A stretch of 64,000 bases of DNA from Ceratodon purpureus. Lineage: Eukaryota; Streptophyta; Bryopsida; Pseudoditrichales; Ditrichaceae. Positions 1-12,061 of this stretch are shown piece after piece. Below the pieces are notes generated by a model. That model was not told the origin of the DNA, ran no database searches, and saw only the letters and a program-made list of their open reading frames with translations. Location of the stretch: NCBI GenBank assembly GCA_014871385.1, contig CM026427.1:16252930-16316929 (forward strand), in the 5' to 3' direction. The number at the start of each line of letters is the position of its first letter. Positions within the stretch are counted from its first letter, which is position 1. Position numbers and translations under genes: made by a program.

Positions 1-457
1 GCTTCGGTTTACAGATTGCGCCACAGTATTCATTGTGGTGTAATAAATTGTTGGCGTTGCAGTTGTGGTGAAATGAATTTAATTCTGTCCGTCAGTGCAC
101 CAACTGTCGACTCCAACGAACTTGGTGGGTGCCTTGTGTGTACAACCTGCGAGGGCAGAGTGTGTATGACACTCGGTACTCATCAGAGCCGAGGACGCTT
201 GTGGGAGCGTATATAATGAGACGACCTCTATGCCAATTTACATCACTGTGCACAGCCTCGATTCACCTTCATTCTCATATCTTGTAAGCATTCTTGCACC
301 TATATTAACTTGACTTCCAATATTATTTAAGCTTCTAGATGTTCATGCTCTGCTCTTCACAGTTTCCTATTAATGTTCTTCCAAGTGTAGATGTGTACAT
401 ATGATGTTCTTTCATGCTTGGCCTGACGATGAGTGATAATTCTGTTTGAATTGACAG
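1..457. other. Upstream or intronic stretch before the first recognised BURP exon
   Basis: No exon can be supported here. The AG at 456-457 is a good acceptor for the exon that follows, so at least part of this stretch should be intron of the BURP gene. The first exon (signal peptide) lies either here unrecognised or left of the window. The short open frames show no family resemblance. Confidence 0.5.
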
Positions 458-2009
458 GTGAAAAAAGAGCAAATCAATTTCGCTTGGACTCGAAACTCAC
501 TTCTGATGGCGTCTTCCAACTCTATGCTGATGATGCTTTTCCTGCTCGTGGTAAAGATGCTTCCAAATTATACAATTCTATAGTGGAGATAGTTCCTGTA
601 TGTTTGAACATTTGCTTGAGTTGAAGCATTGACGAATTCAGGAGTAGGTGATTAGTGTGTAACTGATTGTTTCTCCTCCTGTGCATGAGCAGGGGATAGG
701 AGCATGTGTGGCGATAGAAGGAATTTCTGGCCAGGGGACTAATGTCGGAAAGGAGACTGCCGTTGAGAATTTGGGCCGCGTGACAATGCCGTCGATTCTG
801 ATGGACTATGCGTCCCCGCTCGACACAAAAGCCGCTTCACTGTACGCTGCAAAGATCGAGGATGGCTCCATCGCGCAACATGCCAAGGACTTCTGCACGG
901 AGGCGAAGCTTCTCTGCGACGCCGATGTGAACCTGGTCGACCCCAGCTTGGACATCTCTTTGAAGAGTCTGCTGGAGGGAGGGAACCTCCTCGAACGGGC
1001 CAAGGCGATGGTGGATGCCTCCCAGGCGATGTTCTTTGGTCCGAAGGACCTCGTTGCCGGAAAGGATATCAAGATGCCCACCACTTTCCATGACCAGTAT
1101 CCCACCACATCCTTCCTGCCGGAGTCGCTCGCCAAGCTCATGCCCCTGTCTGGCGACAAGATTGCCGAGCTCCTGCAAAAGCTCAACATTCCACCCACTT
1201 CAAACTTGGCCGTCATGATGTCCCGCACAATGTCTCGGTGCGACGCCAAAACTCCACGCTCCACAACAATGTCGACTAAGGAATCCTCCGAGGGCATGTG
1301 TGTGACTTCCATGGAGGACATGACCAAATTCGTGGCTGATCGTTTTCCACAGGACACCCGCATCAATGCCCTTGAGCGCACCATCCCTGCTGCCACTGGT
1401 AAACAACATTTCACTGATAGGTCCTAATGCTCAGCTCATTTCAGAAAAACATACATTAGTAGCAGTTTTGATCACGAATTTCGGAGAAGATTGCTGTTGT
1501 TTTAAGCATTTAAGTGTGGCACAGCATCACAGGATCCCTCAGCTGCACGAAACTGTGATATAATTCCATGTAACGGGACGAACTGTTCTCATCAGACATC
1601 GCCTGTGCGAGGTTTAACGTGCGTTCCGGGGTACGTTGTTGCAGATGCCGCGCCGTTCAACGCGAAGACCGGCACCTCGACCTTCAAGGTGCTGGATGTG
1701 AAGGAGTACGAGCACTCGGTGGTCTGCCACAAGAACATGTTCCCCTTCGCAGTGTACGAGTGCCACAACATGGACATCAACAAGGACAAGAATGTCGAGG
1801 ACAACATGAAGCTCTACGCCGTGGCCATGGAGTCCCACGAAGACGGCCGCCGCATGAACCAGATTGCTTCCTGCCGCGCCGATGCTGTCGGAACCGAGAA
1901 GACACGGAAGATTGTTCCTGGCCCGCTCGCCACCGAGGCTGCTGCCTGTCACTGGCTCTCAGACGCCTTCGTCTGGGCTCCGACCACGGGCGCCGAAACC
2001 AAGCACTAA
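458..2009 (+). CDS. BURP-domain protein, PG1-beta-like (5' partial; exons 458-597, 693-1398, 1645-2009)
   Basis: This is a secreted, cell-wall type BURP protein, closest in style to the polygalacturonase-1 beta-like subgroup. Exon 1 carries a short Phe/Tyr-rich stretch before the domain. Exon 2 has the MFFGPKDL-type domain start, the SFLPESLAKLMP block and the CVTSMEDM block. Exon 3 carries the Cys-His repeat: CH-X10-CH, then a third position that reads Cys-Arg instead of Cys-His, then a final CH followed after 8 residues by Trp. The junctions 597/693 (phase 0) and 1398/1645 (phase 1, G|AT giving Asp) keep the frame. The stop is TAA at 2007-2009 and a possible AATAAA lies near 2292. The signal-peptide exon is not seen, so the start is unknown. 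Family is confident; subgroup is inferred. Confidence 0.85.
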
Positions 2010-2992
2010 CAAACCCATGACCCACATCTCTGCTCGACTTTTGCAATTTCCTATTTCTGTGCGGCAGCTGATGAGCTTCACTGCCGATGCTATTGCATTG
2101 CACCCAACATGGGGACATGGTTGAAATAAGGGTGTAGTAAGTTATATTCAGGTACTGTATATGGAAGCCATTGCGGCAGCAGCCTCATATTGCGCAGTGC
2201 GCATGATCAGCTTGTTGTCGGCATTTTTGCTGAGTGAAATCTCTATGTGTCCTTAGAGATGGTCCTCTTCGTGTATGTCTCTGTTACCATTAAATAAACA
2301 ATGATTCTACCGAGAATGATCACGAGTCTCCTGATTCCCAATGTCCTTCAGAGGTTTTCGAGGTTCATTATGCCACGAGCTTTGGATTGTCGGAAGAGCT
2401 CGCTACCGGAGGCTGTAAATGTTTTCAGAAATATGTGGTCCAATGTCGTCCACATAATATTATACCGTGATGATAATCTTTATCATGTTCTGGCCATGAA
2501 TCGTATGAATTCACATCGCCATCTGGAGGTGTGATTTCGAACGCACAGGACCACACTCACTGTCTACCTTTGTGCATTTCCTTCGCACTGTTTTAAGGAT
2601 TAGCAGATCAGTAATCAAGCTCCTAGAATCGACGCATGTTTGTAAGTTTTTCTTCCCGTTTTCTGTTAATTTTATCTGAAAGTCCCGCGATCTCTCACTT
2701 CTGGTTCACTTGAAATGAAATGAAATGCCCCGCAAATGCAATGTGAGCTCTGTCATTTTGATTGTGTCGAGCATTCGTGCAGCGCTACTCGGACACGCGC
2801 GAATGTGGTGAGTGGGTTTCGACCAACTTGCAGAATTGCGCTCAAGCTCCTGGTTCTGCAATGCGCAGTAGGAGAATCGTAAGAAGATGCGGGATGGTTC
2901 TTTGCTGAGAGCTCGTACTCTGTTTGCGAAGCTCGGAATCGAGTCTTTCTTCTGGGGAGGCTGCCTTTGAGAGAGGGAGAGACGGCGAGGCT
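2010..2992. other. Intergenic: BURP 3' region and formiminotransferase 5' region
   Basis: No gene is recognised. The left part should include the 3' UTR of the BURP gene (AATAAA-like signal near 2292). The right part, from about 2750, is GC-richer and likely holds the promoter and 5' UTR of the next gene. Open frames on both strands here have no recognisable domain. Confidence 0.5.
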
Positions 2993-4337
2993 ATGGCTAT
3001 GGCTGCGCAACCGCTGAAGCGCCTGCCTCTTGCCTGTTGCAAAATCTATATCTCCGATACTCGGAATGTAGTGGCGTTGCAAGAGATTGAGTCCTCGTTC
3101 CGTGTGCATCCGAAGGCCCCGCTTCTGCACACATTCGAGGACCACGAGTACAACAGAGTGGGCTACACTCTCGCAGGTAATCTTCAGTCACTCTGTCCAC
3201 CTCTGTTCTCTATTGGTACACATGCTTCCGTCGGTGCCTCGCTCGATATCAGATGTTGTGGAGCTAGAAGAGACGCTTGGCAGCAAGAAATGCGAACCCT
3301 AACGATGAGAGTAGCATTGACGGAGTCATGTCTGAGCAGGCTCTCTCAGTACCTCCGAACCGCGCAATGGCAGAACTCCTCTTCAGGCGGCGGTCACGGA
3401 TGTTGTGCGGACGGCACTGCGCACCATCGATTTGAGCCAACATTCCGGAAGTCATCCCCGGCTCGGGGTTGTAGATCACATATGCATGCACCCACTTGGA
3501 AAAGCGAGTATGGCTGACACAGCCGCGGTTGCTCGAGGGATTGCTTCCGAAATCGGTGAATCACTCCAAGGTCCGCCAATCCTTCACTCCATGTTGCAAC
3601 ATGATCAACGCCCATGTTTACAGAACATTGTTATTCTCTTCCTTCTCACATCGAATTCTCACGCCTCTCATGCGTCAGTGAGCTAGGATTGGTGTTTTCA
3701 TTATGGCTTGTCTAAACATCAGCCCGTGGAGGCTCAACTTTGAAGAGTTTCGGTGGGATTGCCAATTTGTCCGATTATCTGACGATGAATCTGGATCAAT
3801 TTTGATCACGCTGTTGCAGTTCCGGCTTTCTTATATGGTGCTGCGCATGGAAGCGGACGGCCTTTGGACGACATTCGACGTGGTCTTGGCTATTTCCAAC
3901 CCAACAACGGCGGCCTCTGGATTGGGTCGAACATTTTCCCCACCAGTTTGCAACCGGATTTTGGACCGAGAGTTGCACCGCCCGGCAGGGGGATCGTGGT
4001 CGTCGGAGCGTGCCCCTGGGTGATGAATTACAACGTACCCTTGCCATCGACAGACTTGAACAAGGGGAAGCGCATCGCGAGAAAAGTGAGTGAGCGAGGT
4101 GGCGGTCTGGTGAAAGTGCAAGCCATGGCCTTGCTCCATGGCGTCGATTGCATCGAGATCGCTTGCAACTTGCTGGACACAGATGTCTCGAGTCCTGATG
4201 CAGTGCAACACTTGGTTGCCACTCTTGCGGCCAAGGAGGGGATTCAAGCCGGTGATGGATATCTTACCGGCCATTCGAAAGATGACATCTTCCGATTAGC
4301 CTCGGAGAAGCTTAATGCTTTTGCAGACGAATCTTAG
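2993..4337 (+). CDS. Formiminotransferase-domain protein (exons 2993-3176, 3340-3570, 3820-4337)
   Basis: The joined exons give 310 residues, the size of a stand-alone formiminotransferase N- plus C-terminal subdomain pair. In animals this fold moves a formimino group from formiminoglutamate to tetrahydrofolate. The role of the plant proteins is not well established. Visible family blocks, in order: CKIYISDTRN near the start, NRVGYTLAG at the exon 1/2 junction, HPRLGVVDHICMHPL, FLYGAAH at the start of exon 3, GYFQPN, and ARKVSERGGGLVKVQAMAL. No cyclodeaminase domain follows before the stop at 4335-4337. Introns are phase 1 (G|GC and G|TT) and both junctions restore conserved residues. The start was taken as the first ATG of MAMAAQ; the ATG two codons on is an alternative. 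Well supported as a family member. Confidence 0.9.
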
Positions 4338-6719
4338 GAATGTAAGTCTCTCAATTTTATTAAAAACGTAAACCTCTTATTCAGACTCTCAATTTTCTTT
4401 CGCTGCTGCAGTCCCCATCCTTGTCATTCCAAATACACAATACTAGTGAAACCTCTGATCTTTGCATCATTCCGAAGCCGTTCAGCTAATACTGAACAAA
4501 TAGTGTCTGAGCCACAGTAACTGCAGTCGATACACTGCTCTGTTCAAGTCATTCAAAGCAACCACCGAGACACTAGTCTTGACTTCTGGGGACCAATAGA
4601 CACATGTACCAGTTGTTCATTATAGCAACCATGGCAATTGCACTTTAGATTCTTCCGTGATATCTTTCTGAAAAACCATGCGTGACTTGCGTTATAAGCA
4701 ATGACGCCATATTCATTAAATTGGCCACTACACGTTACATTCGGTGTCATACTATTTGATAGGTGACAAAAAATATTACCTTCAGTAGGGGTCCATAATA
4801 GTGTGGATGTAGAAATTAGTAATACCTTTTAGTGTCAGTGGGGGTGCCAATATGGAATAATATGGACATATAAAAATTAAAGTGAAAAAATATTAATAGT
4901 GAATACAAGAGCAAATAGTAAAAGATACGGCACATAGTAAATTGAAAGAAAAGTAATCGTACCAAAGAAAAGCAATTAAAGTAAAGGAAAAATACTTTTA
5001 GTAAAGAAAAGGTAAATTTAGTAAATAAAAAGAAATTCTAGTAAAAGATAAAGTAAAAGAAGAGTATTTAAAGGCAAACTCAGGAGTCTACTTTAATAAA
5101 TTTGTAGGAGTAGATTAGAGGCTTGTTTATTCAAAGAGAGAAAAGACAACTGCATAGTGAACTGATAATAGTGAAGAATTAGTGCCATGTGGAAAAGTTA
5201 GTGTTAATAAACATAATAGAGTTGAATAGAATACAACAAATTCATTGGAACAAGTTGTTGTGAAAAATGATTATGATGGATGTATGAAGTAAAGACTGAA
5301 AGTGAAGGATGTGAGGTGCAAACATTTTTAATCAATGAGACGAGTGAATGATAAGTTACTACTCTCTGCAGTCTTTGTAGGGCTTTCGAACTTCAGTTCG
5401 TATTATGATTGGAACTTATCTTAAGGACTAAAGGTGCACAAGATTTGTTTGTTAACCCGTAAAAGACGAAGCAACCACTTTTGGATTGAGCTAGAAATTG
5501 AAAACCCGTAAAATGCCCTAGAAAGGTCGGATTTGAGTGTTTTTTGATCCTAACCTCTTTAGAATCAAGTTGGCAAAAAGAATATGCTAAAATTTTGGTG
5601 AAAAAGTGGAACCCTGATTTTAGAAAAAAGAAAGAACATGAGTCGGTCCTAGGTTTGTACAGTGAAGTTAGTGAAGTTGAAAATGGAAATGAAGATCTCT
5701 CTTTGTGGATTTATTTGTTTAGCATTTATTTTTTTGGAAATGCTTGTATGACCACTCTTTTATGGCTTCACCCTTTTGGATTTATCAAAAACATTTTCGA
5801 ATTTTTCAGAAAGTGTCATGTTGAAAAAAATAAAATTCAGAGTGACACTTATGTCAAATTCATTTACATCAAACCTGTTTTCTCCAAATTGGTAACTCGA
5901 AAAATCTAAAAAAAATTGTGCATGTTTATAAGATACTAGAGAAGAGAATTAGTTTTAGTTGCCAAGTTTTTATATATTTTTGAATTAACTATTTTCAGTC
6001 AAACTCGGAAACTCACTGTTAGTATTTCAGAAATTCACTGATCTTTCAAACTTCACTGAAGGTATTGAAAACCTGTGAAAATACCCCTCCGTCCTTTCGG
6101 GTATTTAGTTATATGATTACTTACAAAAAATCGGATGTTGATCATATATGTTGATCATATATTCTTCATGTTCTTGGTGGGTGCACACTTTCATTGTTGC
6201 CCTCCGATTCAAGGTATTCTTTCTTTAGGATATTATTATAAAAGTTAAACAAATCCTAGATTCTAAAAATCTGGAAATGACTTTGAAGGTGACCGTTTAG
6301 GAGTTTTGATGTCTAGACAAAAGGAAAATTATAGAAATAGTCACATAACATCCGAGGTGGATGACTATAGTATACAAATTACTGGATTATAAGAGGCCTA
6401 CTTCAAAGGTTTACTTCAATATTGTATTTATGTAAGTCCTCAAAGCATTTTGGCATAATATGATGATAGCAGTCACACGTTCAGAAACTAACTCTATATC
6501 TAGGCATTAGATAAAAGAGATCTTGTCTTCTTCTTTGCTATCTATTTACAAAAATGTAGAGAGTGTAGTTGCATCTAAGCTTTCATATATTAGGTTTAGA
6601 ATGAATATTGTAAAATTCCGATAATGTGGAGCAAAACATCATGGTAGTTTTAATATACTACACTAATTGAAAGTGTTCCTCGGATGTCAGGACTTGTGCT
6701 CTTCATAGTACTTGTCGAT
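4338..6719. other. AT-rich intergenic repeat-like DNA
   Basis: No gene is recognised. Composition drops sharply to AT-rich after about 4.76 kb, with purine-rich AGTAAA-type low-complexity runs at about 4.9-5.1 kb. An open frame at 5544-5909 (121 codons) is Lys- and Phe-rich with no family resemblance and is probably chance or transposon debris. A 33-base segment at 4704-4736 recurs in inverted orientation at 18832-18864. Confidence 0.6.
4704..4736. repeat. 33-base dispersed inverted-repeat copy (partner at 18832-18864)
   Basis: The reverse complement of this segment is identical to bases 18832-18864. The flanks on both sides resemble each other only loosely, so this looks like the best-preserved core of an older dispersed repeat. 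Confidence 0.7.
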
Positions 6720-9700
6720 GATGAATTCAAGGGCACCTGCGTTCGAACTCGATAATCTGACGTAGGTTGTCCTCAGCAAATTGAATTTGTATTGTCGAGG
6801 CAAATTGAATCCGTCCAGGCTTCTCTGGTTTCCAAGAAGCAAGAACACTATCTGTTGAAATCACGTCCTGGGTTTTCGAAGTCCAGTTTATATGGAAACA
6901 TAGGGTGCGTATTCCATCCACGGTATGCATCGTCCACTGCATTGTTTGCATTGTTCAAGACCCACCATCGTACTTTGGCAGATTTATAATTTGGCAACAA
7001 TGCATTCATTTGTGGATGCTCCATGATTTTTCCTAGCCAGATTGGATCTTCACACCCTTCTCCCGGTCTAACAAATGCAAAAAAACCCTTCCGAATATCC
7101 CTATCAACTGTAAATGGGGGAGGAGGTCTACCCTCAATTGTACCAATGTACGGCTGCTCTTCCGAATCTACATCGCCTTCTTGAAATGGAGCTTGAGGTA
7201 AAGGAATCTCTATTTGTCCTTGATACACTTGCATTGATCGGGAGTCTTGTTCTAGGCCAAAATCCAAACCGCAAAGGAATATCGCAGTGCACATCCTCAT
7301 TTGTAGTGTGATTTTCTTGTAGATCCTCAATATTTGATGCTCCTGGATGAAGGGGAACCTCATTTGTTTCCAAGGAATTGGCTCTAGCGCTCCCGACCGC
7401 ACTATCCTCGTGCTCATTTTCTCCAGGGTTACTCACTTCCGCATCCTCATTAGGAGTACTTTCAACAGGAGTGCTGCTGGCATGTAACTCTGTTGATTGA
7501 AGACCCATTGATTTGATTGCATCTTTTACACTAGTCCAATATTCCACGTAATGCAATTGTTGTGCCTTGAATGCCGGCGTAACCTCTTCTTTCAGAAATT
7601 TCTTGTAATGAGTCAAAAACCCCTCAAGGCCTCTTAATAACTCATCACTGTTCTTGAGCTTATGCGGTTTAACGGCACTTGGTTCTGCTCCATCTGAAGG
7701 AAGGATTGATTTACCTTCGTTGTCTTCTTTTCACAACTTGATATCAGGTTCGTGTATAGGTTTCCATTCTTTCTCAGTACAAGCTAACTTATATTGCATC
7801 AAAGGCCAATCATTTTCGTGCAAGAAGAATCTAAATTGGGCTTCTTTGCTATGCCCATGCAGTTTTTTCTTACCTTTTGATGCAATGTATGGAGCAATAA
7901 ACTTCTTGAAGTCCGGAACCTCTTCAATTAGATGTGGAATCATGGGACCATCTTCGTCTAGATCCAAATAGGATTTCATTAGCATCGGTAGCGTTGGATG
8001 GTCCTTTTCTTTCAAAACCATGCTCCATCTTCCAAAGGAAGCGTCGATGTCATCATGTTTATGTCCAACCATCATGAATGAGACTACCACCTCTTGGACA
8101 ATCTTCTTTGCGACCAGAAGTGACCAGAAACAAAATGCGAATCTATTTTTATTCTCCCGCCAACAATTATCAAGTTGGACATGCAACACATGAGGAAGGT
8201 CTCGGTTTGGTCTTGGAGTGTCTACCGGCTCTCCTAGTGACGGCAGACACATCTCTTTTCCGTACAACATAGCGTCATACAAGGATTGCTCGCATTTTCC
8301 TTGAAAAGAGCTCTAGTGTATGTTTTTGGGGGATCCTCTAAGTCACGTAGCAATTTCGCAATGGAACCGATTGTGAAATTGCTATCATTCGGATAAACGT
8401 CTAGAGTATAGTGGGCATACCTTGCATCAGCATGACCATGGGCATACATCCCAATCATTCATATAGGCAATTTTAAGTAGCCATCAAGGTCTTTTGTCCG
8501 GGCCCGGAGGCATGGTAGTGCTGTCTTAGAATGATCCATTTTGTCATGGAGAATAGATACAAATTCCAGTGGTCGGTTAATGGAATGAAGACGATCTGAC
8601 CAATACACATTTCGCGCTGCCCACTGAGCTTTAGTTTGCTTGTTGAATTTCAGGGCCCACTGTTTCTAAATTCTGCTCCTTCGATCCACGGGGCGCTGCA
8701 TTACGAAGAGTTGAGTACAATTCACATTTTGAGCACCGTGAGAAATAGTACCCTCTTCTTTTGATCTTGTAGTCCGCATATTTGCCCACACGTATCTTAC
8801 TTAGAAGGGCAACGGAAATAGGTTTCAAGCCAACTTGAACATTCACCTGTTCCATAATATATAAAGTAATGAGTTCCAGAAAATCATGGAATGCACAAAA
8901 TGTATAGTGGATACTTAGATGTGGAGTAGTAATATTCTACCTTGTTTATCTTAGGCAGAAATTGCTTCCATTGAATTCCTCTTGGAAGAATCTTTTGCGG
9001 AACTCGTTCTCCTGAAGGAAGTGTGCATGTATAGGGCATTTGATCAGCAAGCCCGTCAACAACTGTGCGTAAAGTTTCTGTGGCTTGTAGTGTTGATGGT
9101 CTTGGCTTTGACCTCCCAAGATTGCCATGAGGTCGAGCTTGTTCACCGTTATTAGCTTGCTTGTTGTAGCGACGAAATGTTCGGTCAGGAACACCATGGA
9201 TAAGCTTCCACCCTTTGATACAAACTTCTTTAAATTCAAGCATGACCAAATCTTCCGTTCCATCTGAGGAGCGAAATCTTGTTCGGTGGACGTCAAGGTT
9301 TTTCATGCGCCTTTCCTCTGAATTGTGTAGATACATCCTATATCGAAGCGAACGAACAGTCCCTACAGAAAATGCCCTGGTACAATGACGATGGCAACAA
9401 TCAAGCATATACAATTTAGATATCTCACCGTCACTAATCCTCCATTTCTGAGTTCTCTTCTCCTTGGATGGTCTGTTCGAGGTATCATTTGTGCGCTTTC
9501 CTTTCTGATCTACCCTTCTAAGCTCATCCTCTTGTACGGTTGCTGAGTGCCTTCGGAGATGATCATAAACACTAACATTCTTATAAAAAAGCAAGTGCAC
9601 CGGCCAACATAGACATCGGTCTCGTAAGATAGAATCGCCTTCAAATACTTCAAGAACCACAATACCAAACTGGTAATCCCCTAGGTCGTTCTCTCCATCC

Positions 9701-9950
9701 ACTGACATCAATGAATTAGTAGATGTCACGAGTGCAGTAGCAAACTTGGTTCCGTGTTCATGCCTGGCTTCCACGGTTAGTCCTTTCCAGTCTTCTCTTG
9801 TAATATCATCGCAACTAGGAATTGGTGAATTATCAATGTGTTCGTCAATTCTCTCGTCATTAGAGACGTCGAAATTCTGGTCTTTTCTGAAGTTGATTCC
9901 TGTCTTGAAATCTGAATGCGCTTCTGCATTTGATAAGAAATAAGAATGTC
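6720..9950 (-). pseudogene. Decayed transposon-type gene with DUF7869-like domain
   Basis: Read on the minus strand, open segments line up in the order of a single large protein. At 9950-8946 is an N-terminal part with a CCHRHCTRAF Cys/His motif and a basic linker. At 8853-8632 is a Cys-containing segment (SRCSKCEL) and APRGSKE. At 8630-8290 are ILHDKMDHSKTA, MYAHGHADARYAHY and NFTIGSIAKLLRDLE. At 8282-7734 are HVQLDNCWRENKNR and MMVGHKHDDIDASFGRW. At 7730-6848 is an acidic linker and a BAH-like C-terminus (FFAFVRPGEG, WLGKIM, VRWW). These blocks match the DUF7869 family, widespread in repeat-rich genomes and probably transposon-borne, perhaps with an RNase H-like core (inference). Lesions: a frame change near 8635, an in-frame TGA at about 8459-8461, a frame change near 8280, TGA at 7731-7733 where Trp is likely, and a frame change near 7250. 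An intron at about 8853-8945 is plausible. The copy is very unlikely to encode a full protein. Confidence 0.75.
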
Positions 9951-9993
9951 CGATACAGATTTACAGCTGTTGGAAAGATAACTTTATACTGAT

Positions 9994-10102
9994 AATAGAA
10001 TGGAATTGGTTGTGTCAGACAAGCATGGGATCTCTGTTTCAGTGAATGACTTCGTGATCAAGGCTGCTGCACTGGCCTTGAAGAAGGTTCCTGAAGCAAA
10101 TG
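9994..10102 (+). pseudogene. Captured exon of dihydrolipoyl acetyltransferase (PDH E2) catalytic domain
   Basis: The frame through ATG 10000 reads a segment containing KHGISVSVNDFVIKAAALAL and KKVPEAN. This matches the start of the 2-oxoacid dehydrogenase acyltransferase domain of plant mitochondrial pyruvate dehydrogenase E2. A donor-like GTAAC follows at 10103. No other E2 exon (lipoyl domain, HxxxDG active site) is found in the window, so this is an isolated exon. It is on the opposite strand from the adjoining DUF7869 gene. Presence of the exon is clear; capture by a mobile element is inference. Confidence 0.8.
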
Positions 10103-10537
10103 GTAACATTTGAGTTATCTTGATGTGTACTGCAGGGTAGTAACATGTCGATGATGAATGTGAGAATCTTGAATATTTATTCGATGAAGTTATAAATAGA
10201 TTATGTTGCTTGCATTTTACTACTATTGTTGATGTAGTAAAGTTTTATAACTAACAGTATGTTTAGCTTGGTGGTTTTTGCATCATTAATGAAAATTAAA
10301 TGGTTAAATAGACAAGATTCAAGGAACTCTTCATATCTACACTAAATTGTGATATGATACCCCCTTCAAATAGTGAACTTCACTGAAGCTGGTCGCTTTT
10401 GATCAGGTCTATCTTTCTAGGATGCATTTTTCTTGCATGAATGGTGCCTTTTTAGGCATCTGATATCATGTTCGCAAGATGAAGACCTCTGTTTGATAGC
10501 CTTGGTTTCAATTAATATTTCTCAATTGGTTTGACAG

Positions 10538-11135
10538 GTATTGGAGGTGGATTGGAGTCGATGTTTGTCAATCCAATGGCTTGGGAGGGCTTGGTTAATC
10601 AAAGGGTATCGTTTCTAATCTCTTTTTTCTTATTTTCTTGAGATTTTTATTATTTTTCTAAATTTAATTAAAGGGACTCCTCATTCATGTCTTGCACTTT
10701 ATTATGAACCCTTTTTATTCTTTCTCTATGTTCTGTCATTTTTCTTCATTTTTAATGTGTTAAGAGTTTCAGTCTGAACTAAGCTTCATGGTCTGATGTT
10801 GGTTGCGTCAGGTGGAGTCCAAACAACGAGTTTAGGATTGCCTTCTTTCTATGGGAATTACTTCTGAGAACGTCGCAAAGCGCTATGGATGCTGCAAACA
10901 ACAGGATGCTGCAATAGTATGTCACTCTACTTCATTCTAGAGTTTGTATAAAAGTTCGGCCTTCGATTGCATTGTAGAGTAACTAAGTTCCGATCCTTCA
11001 AATGAAATTAAAAGTACTGGAGCTACAGTTGATATGGTTCAATCTGTTTTTGTATAGGTGAAATCACATGCGAAAGCAGCAGCTGCTAGGGCGTCTTGCA
11101 GATTCAAAGATGTGATCATTCCTATGCACACAAAG
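10538..11135 (+). pseudogene. Captured fragment of peroxisomal 3-ketoacyl-CoA thiolase (three exons with introns)
   Basis: Three exon-like pieces match consecutive parts of plant peroxisomal thiolase. 10538-10605 reads GIGGGLESMFVNPMAWEGLV. 10812-10917 contains a match to the SMGITSENVAKRYG region. 11058-11135 contains KAAAARASCRFKDVIIP. Intron-like sequence with GT and AG ends separates them, so the source was genomic DNA and not a processed mRNA. The middle exon has an in-frame TAG (about 10833-10835) and has lost residues after AKRYG. The first, catalytic-Cys and His-rich parts of thiolase are absent. It is therefore a truncated pseudogene, lying 0.4 kb after the E2 exon and directly before a ubiquitin-like frame, all on the plus strand. 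Confidence 0.8.
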
Positions 11136-11396
11136 GTATTTTCTGGCATTTAATTTCATGACTATACATTCTCCCCAATTCGCTGTACTGTTATCATTAG
11201 AGTAGGTCTGTGCAAGGTCACAATAGCACACTGAATTGCTACTTGATATGTTGAACAATTGCAGGCAGCGAGGAGTAGGAGACTAGCCGGTTATAGAGTA
11301 GAATTGATAGCTTTGTTTGCAAGCATATTTCAGACTTTGCAGTTTGGCCATAGGCCCAAACACATAAGTAAATTCCAACCGATGCTGAAGGGTAGT

Positions 11397-11642
11397 ATGC
11401 AAATCTTTGTGAAAAAATTGACTGGCAACACCATCACCTTGGAGATTCAAAGCTTTAATACCATCGATACTGTAAAGACAAAAATTCAGTATAAAGTTGG
11501 CATTCCTCCCAACCAGCAGCGTTTGATCTTTGCTTATAAGCAATTAGAAGATGGGCATACCTTGGCTCACTACAACATTCAGAAGGAGTCTACTCTACAT
11601 ATAGTACTTCGTCTAAGAGGAGGTATTGAAATGAAGTATTAA
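11397..11642 (+). CDS. Divergent single-unit ubiquitin-like frame (76 residues ending RLRGG, plus IEMKY tail)
   Basis: ATG 11397 opens a complete ubiquitin of exactly 76 residues ending in Gly-Gly, followed by five more residues and a stop. About 15 positions differ from the almost invariant eukaryotic sequence, including K11N, D32Y, E34V, G47Y, R54H and D58H. Lys6, 27, 29, 33, 48 and 63 are kept. The frame stays open upstream to about 11259, where an AG acceptor would join it to the thiolase fragment. A true ubiquitin gene would be near-perfectly conserved, so this is probably a captured, relaxed copy or ubiquitin-like pseudogene whose frame is still intact. Expression is unknown. Confidence 0.65.
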   Translation: MQIFVKKLTGNTITLEIQSFNTIDTVKTKIQYKVGIPPNQQRLIFAYKQLEDGHTLAHYNIQKESTLHIVLRLRGGIEMKY

Positions 11643-12061
11643 TTTCATGCATAGTTAAAGCTTGTTTTGCATGGCATTTTGAAAGGTTGTATTATATGTT
11701 GTTGTAGAAGATTGAATCAATATAAGAATGTTGTTAGAGGTGTGGAAATTTGGGAGGGGGTATTTTGTAGGTTTTGGGATATCAATATCAATTTTGGTAT
11801 TCATCCACTAAAACCTACTTATACCTAGGAAGAAAACTCTATAGTTCTATTGGACTTGTAGACAAAGGAAGAAATTTCTTTTCCCTACCAATAAATTGTA
11901 AGTTTGATTCCACTTTCCATTGTTTCTATGGTCCTAAACAACACTTTTATATTAGATTTAGTCATATATTACAACATATGATACAATATTTCATTTTACA
12001 TTTAATTTTGGCAAATCTTATACTATTTACTAATTATTGTTTGGTGTTTTGATTGGAAGGT
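11643..12061. other. Short AT-rich spacer before the TET/JBP-like gene
   Basis: No gene is recognised. A frame at 11774-12052 is aromatic-rich and has no known domain. The stretch should hold the 5' UTR or promoter of the gene starting at 12062. Confidence 0.4.

Noticed and set aside
806-1414. 202-codon minus-strand frame opposite the BURP exon
   Set aside because: Shadow of a clearly coding plus-strand exon.
5544-5909. 121-codon open frame
   Set aside because: No family resemblance, AT-driven composition, sits in repeat-like DNA.
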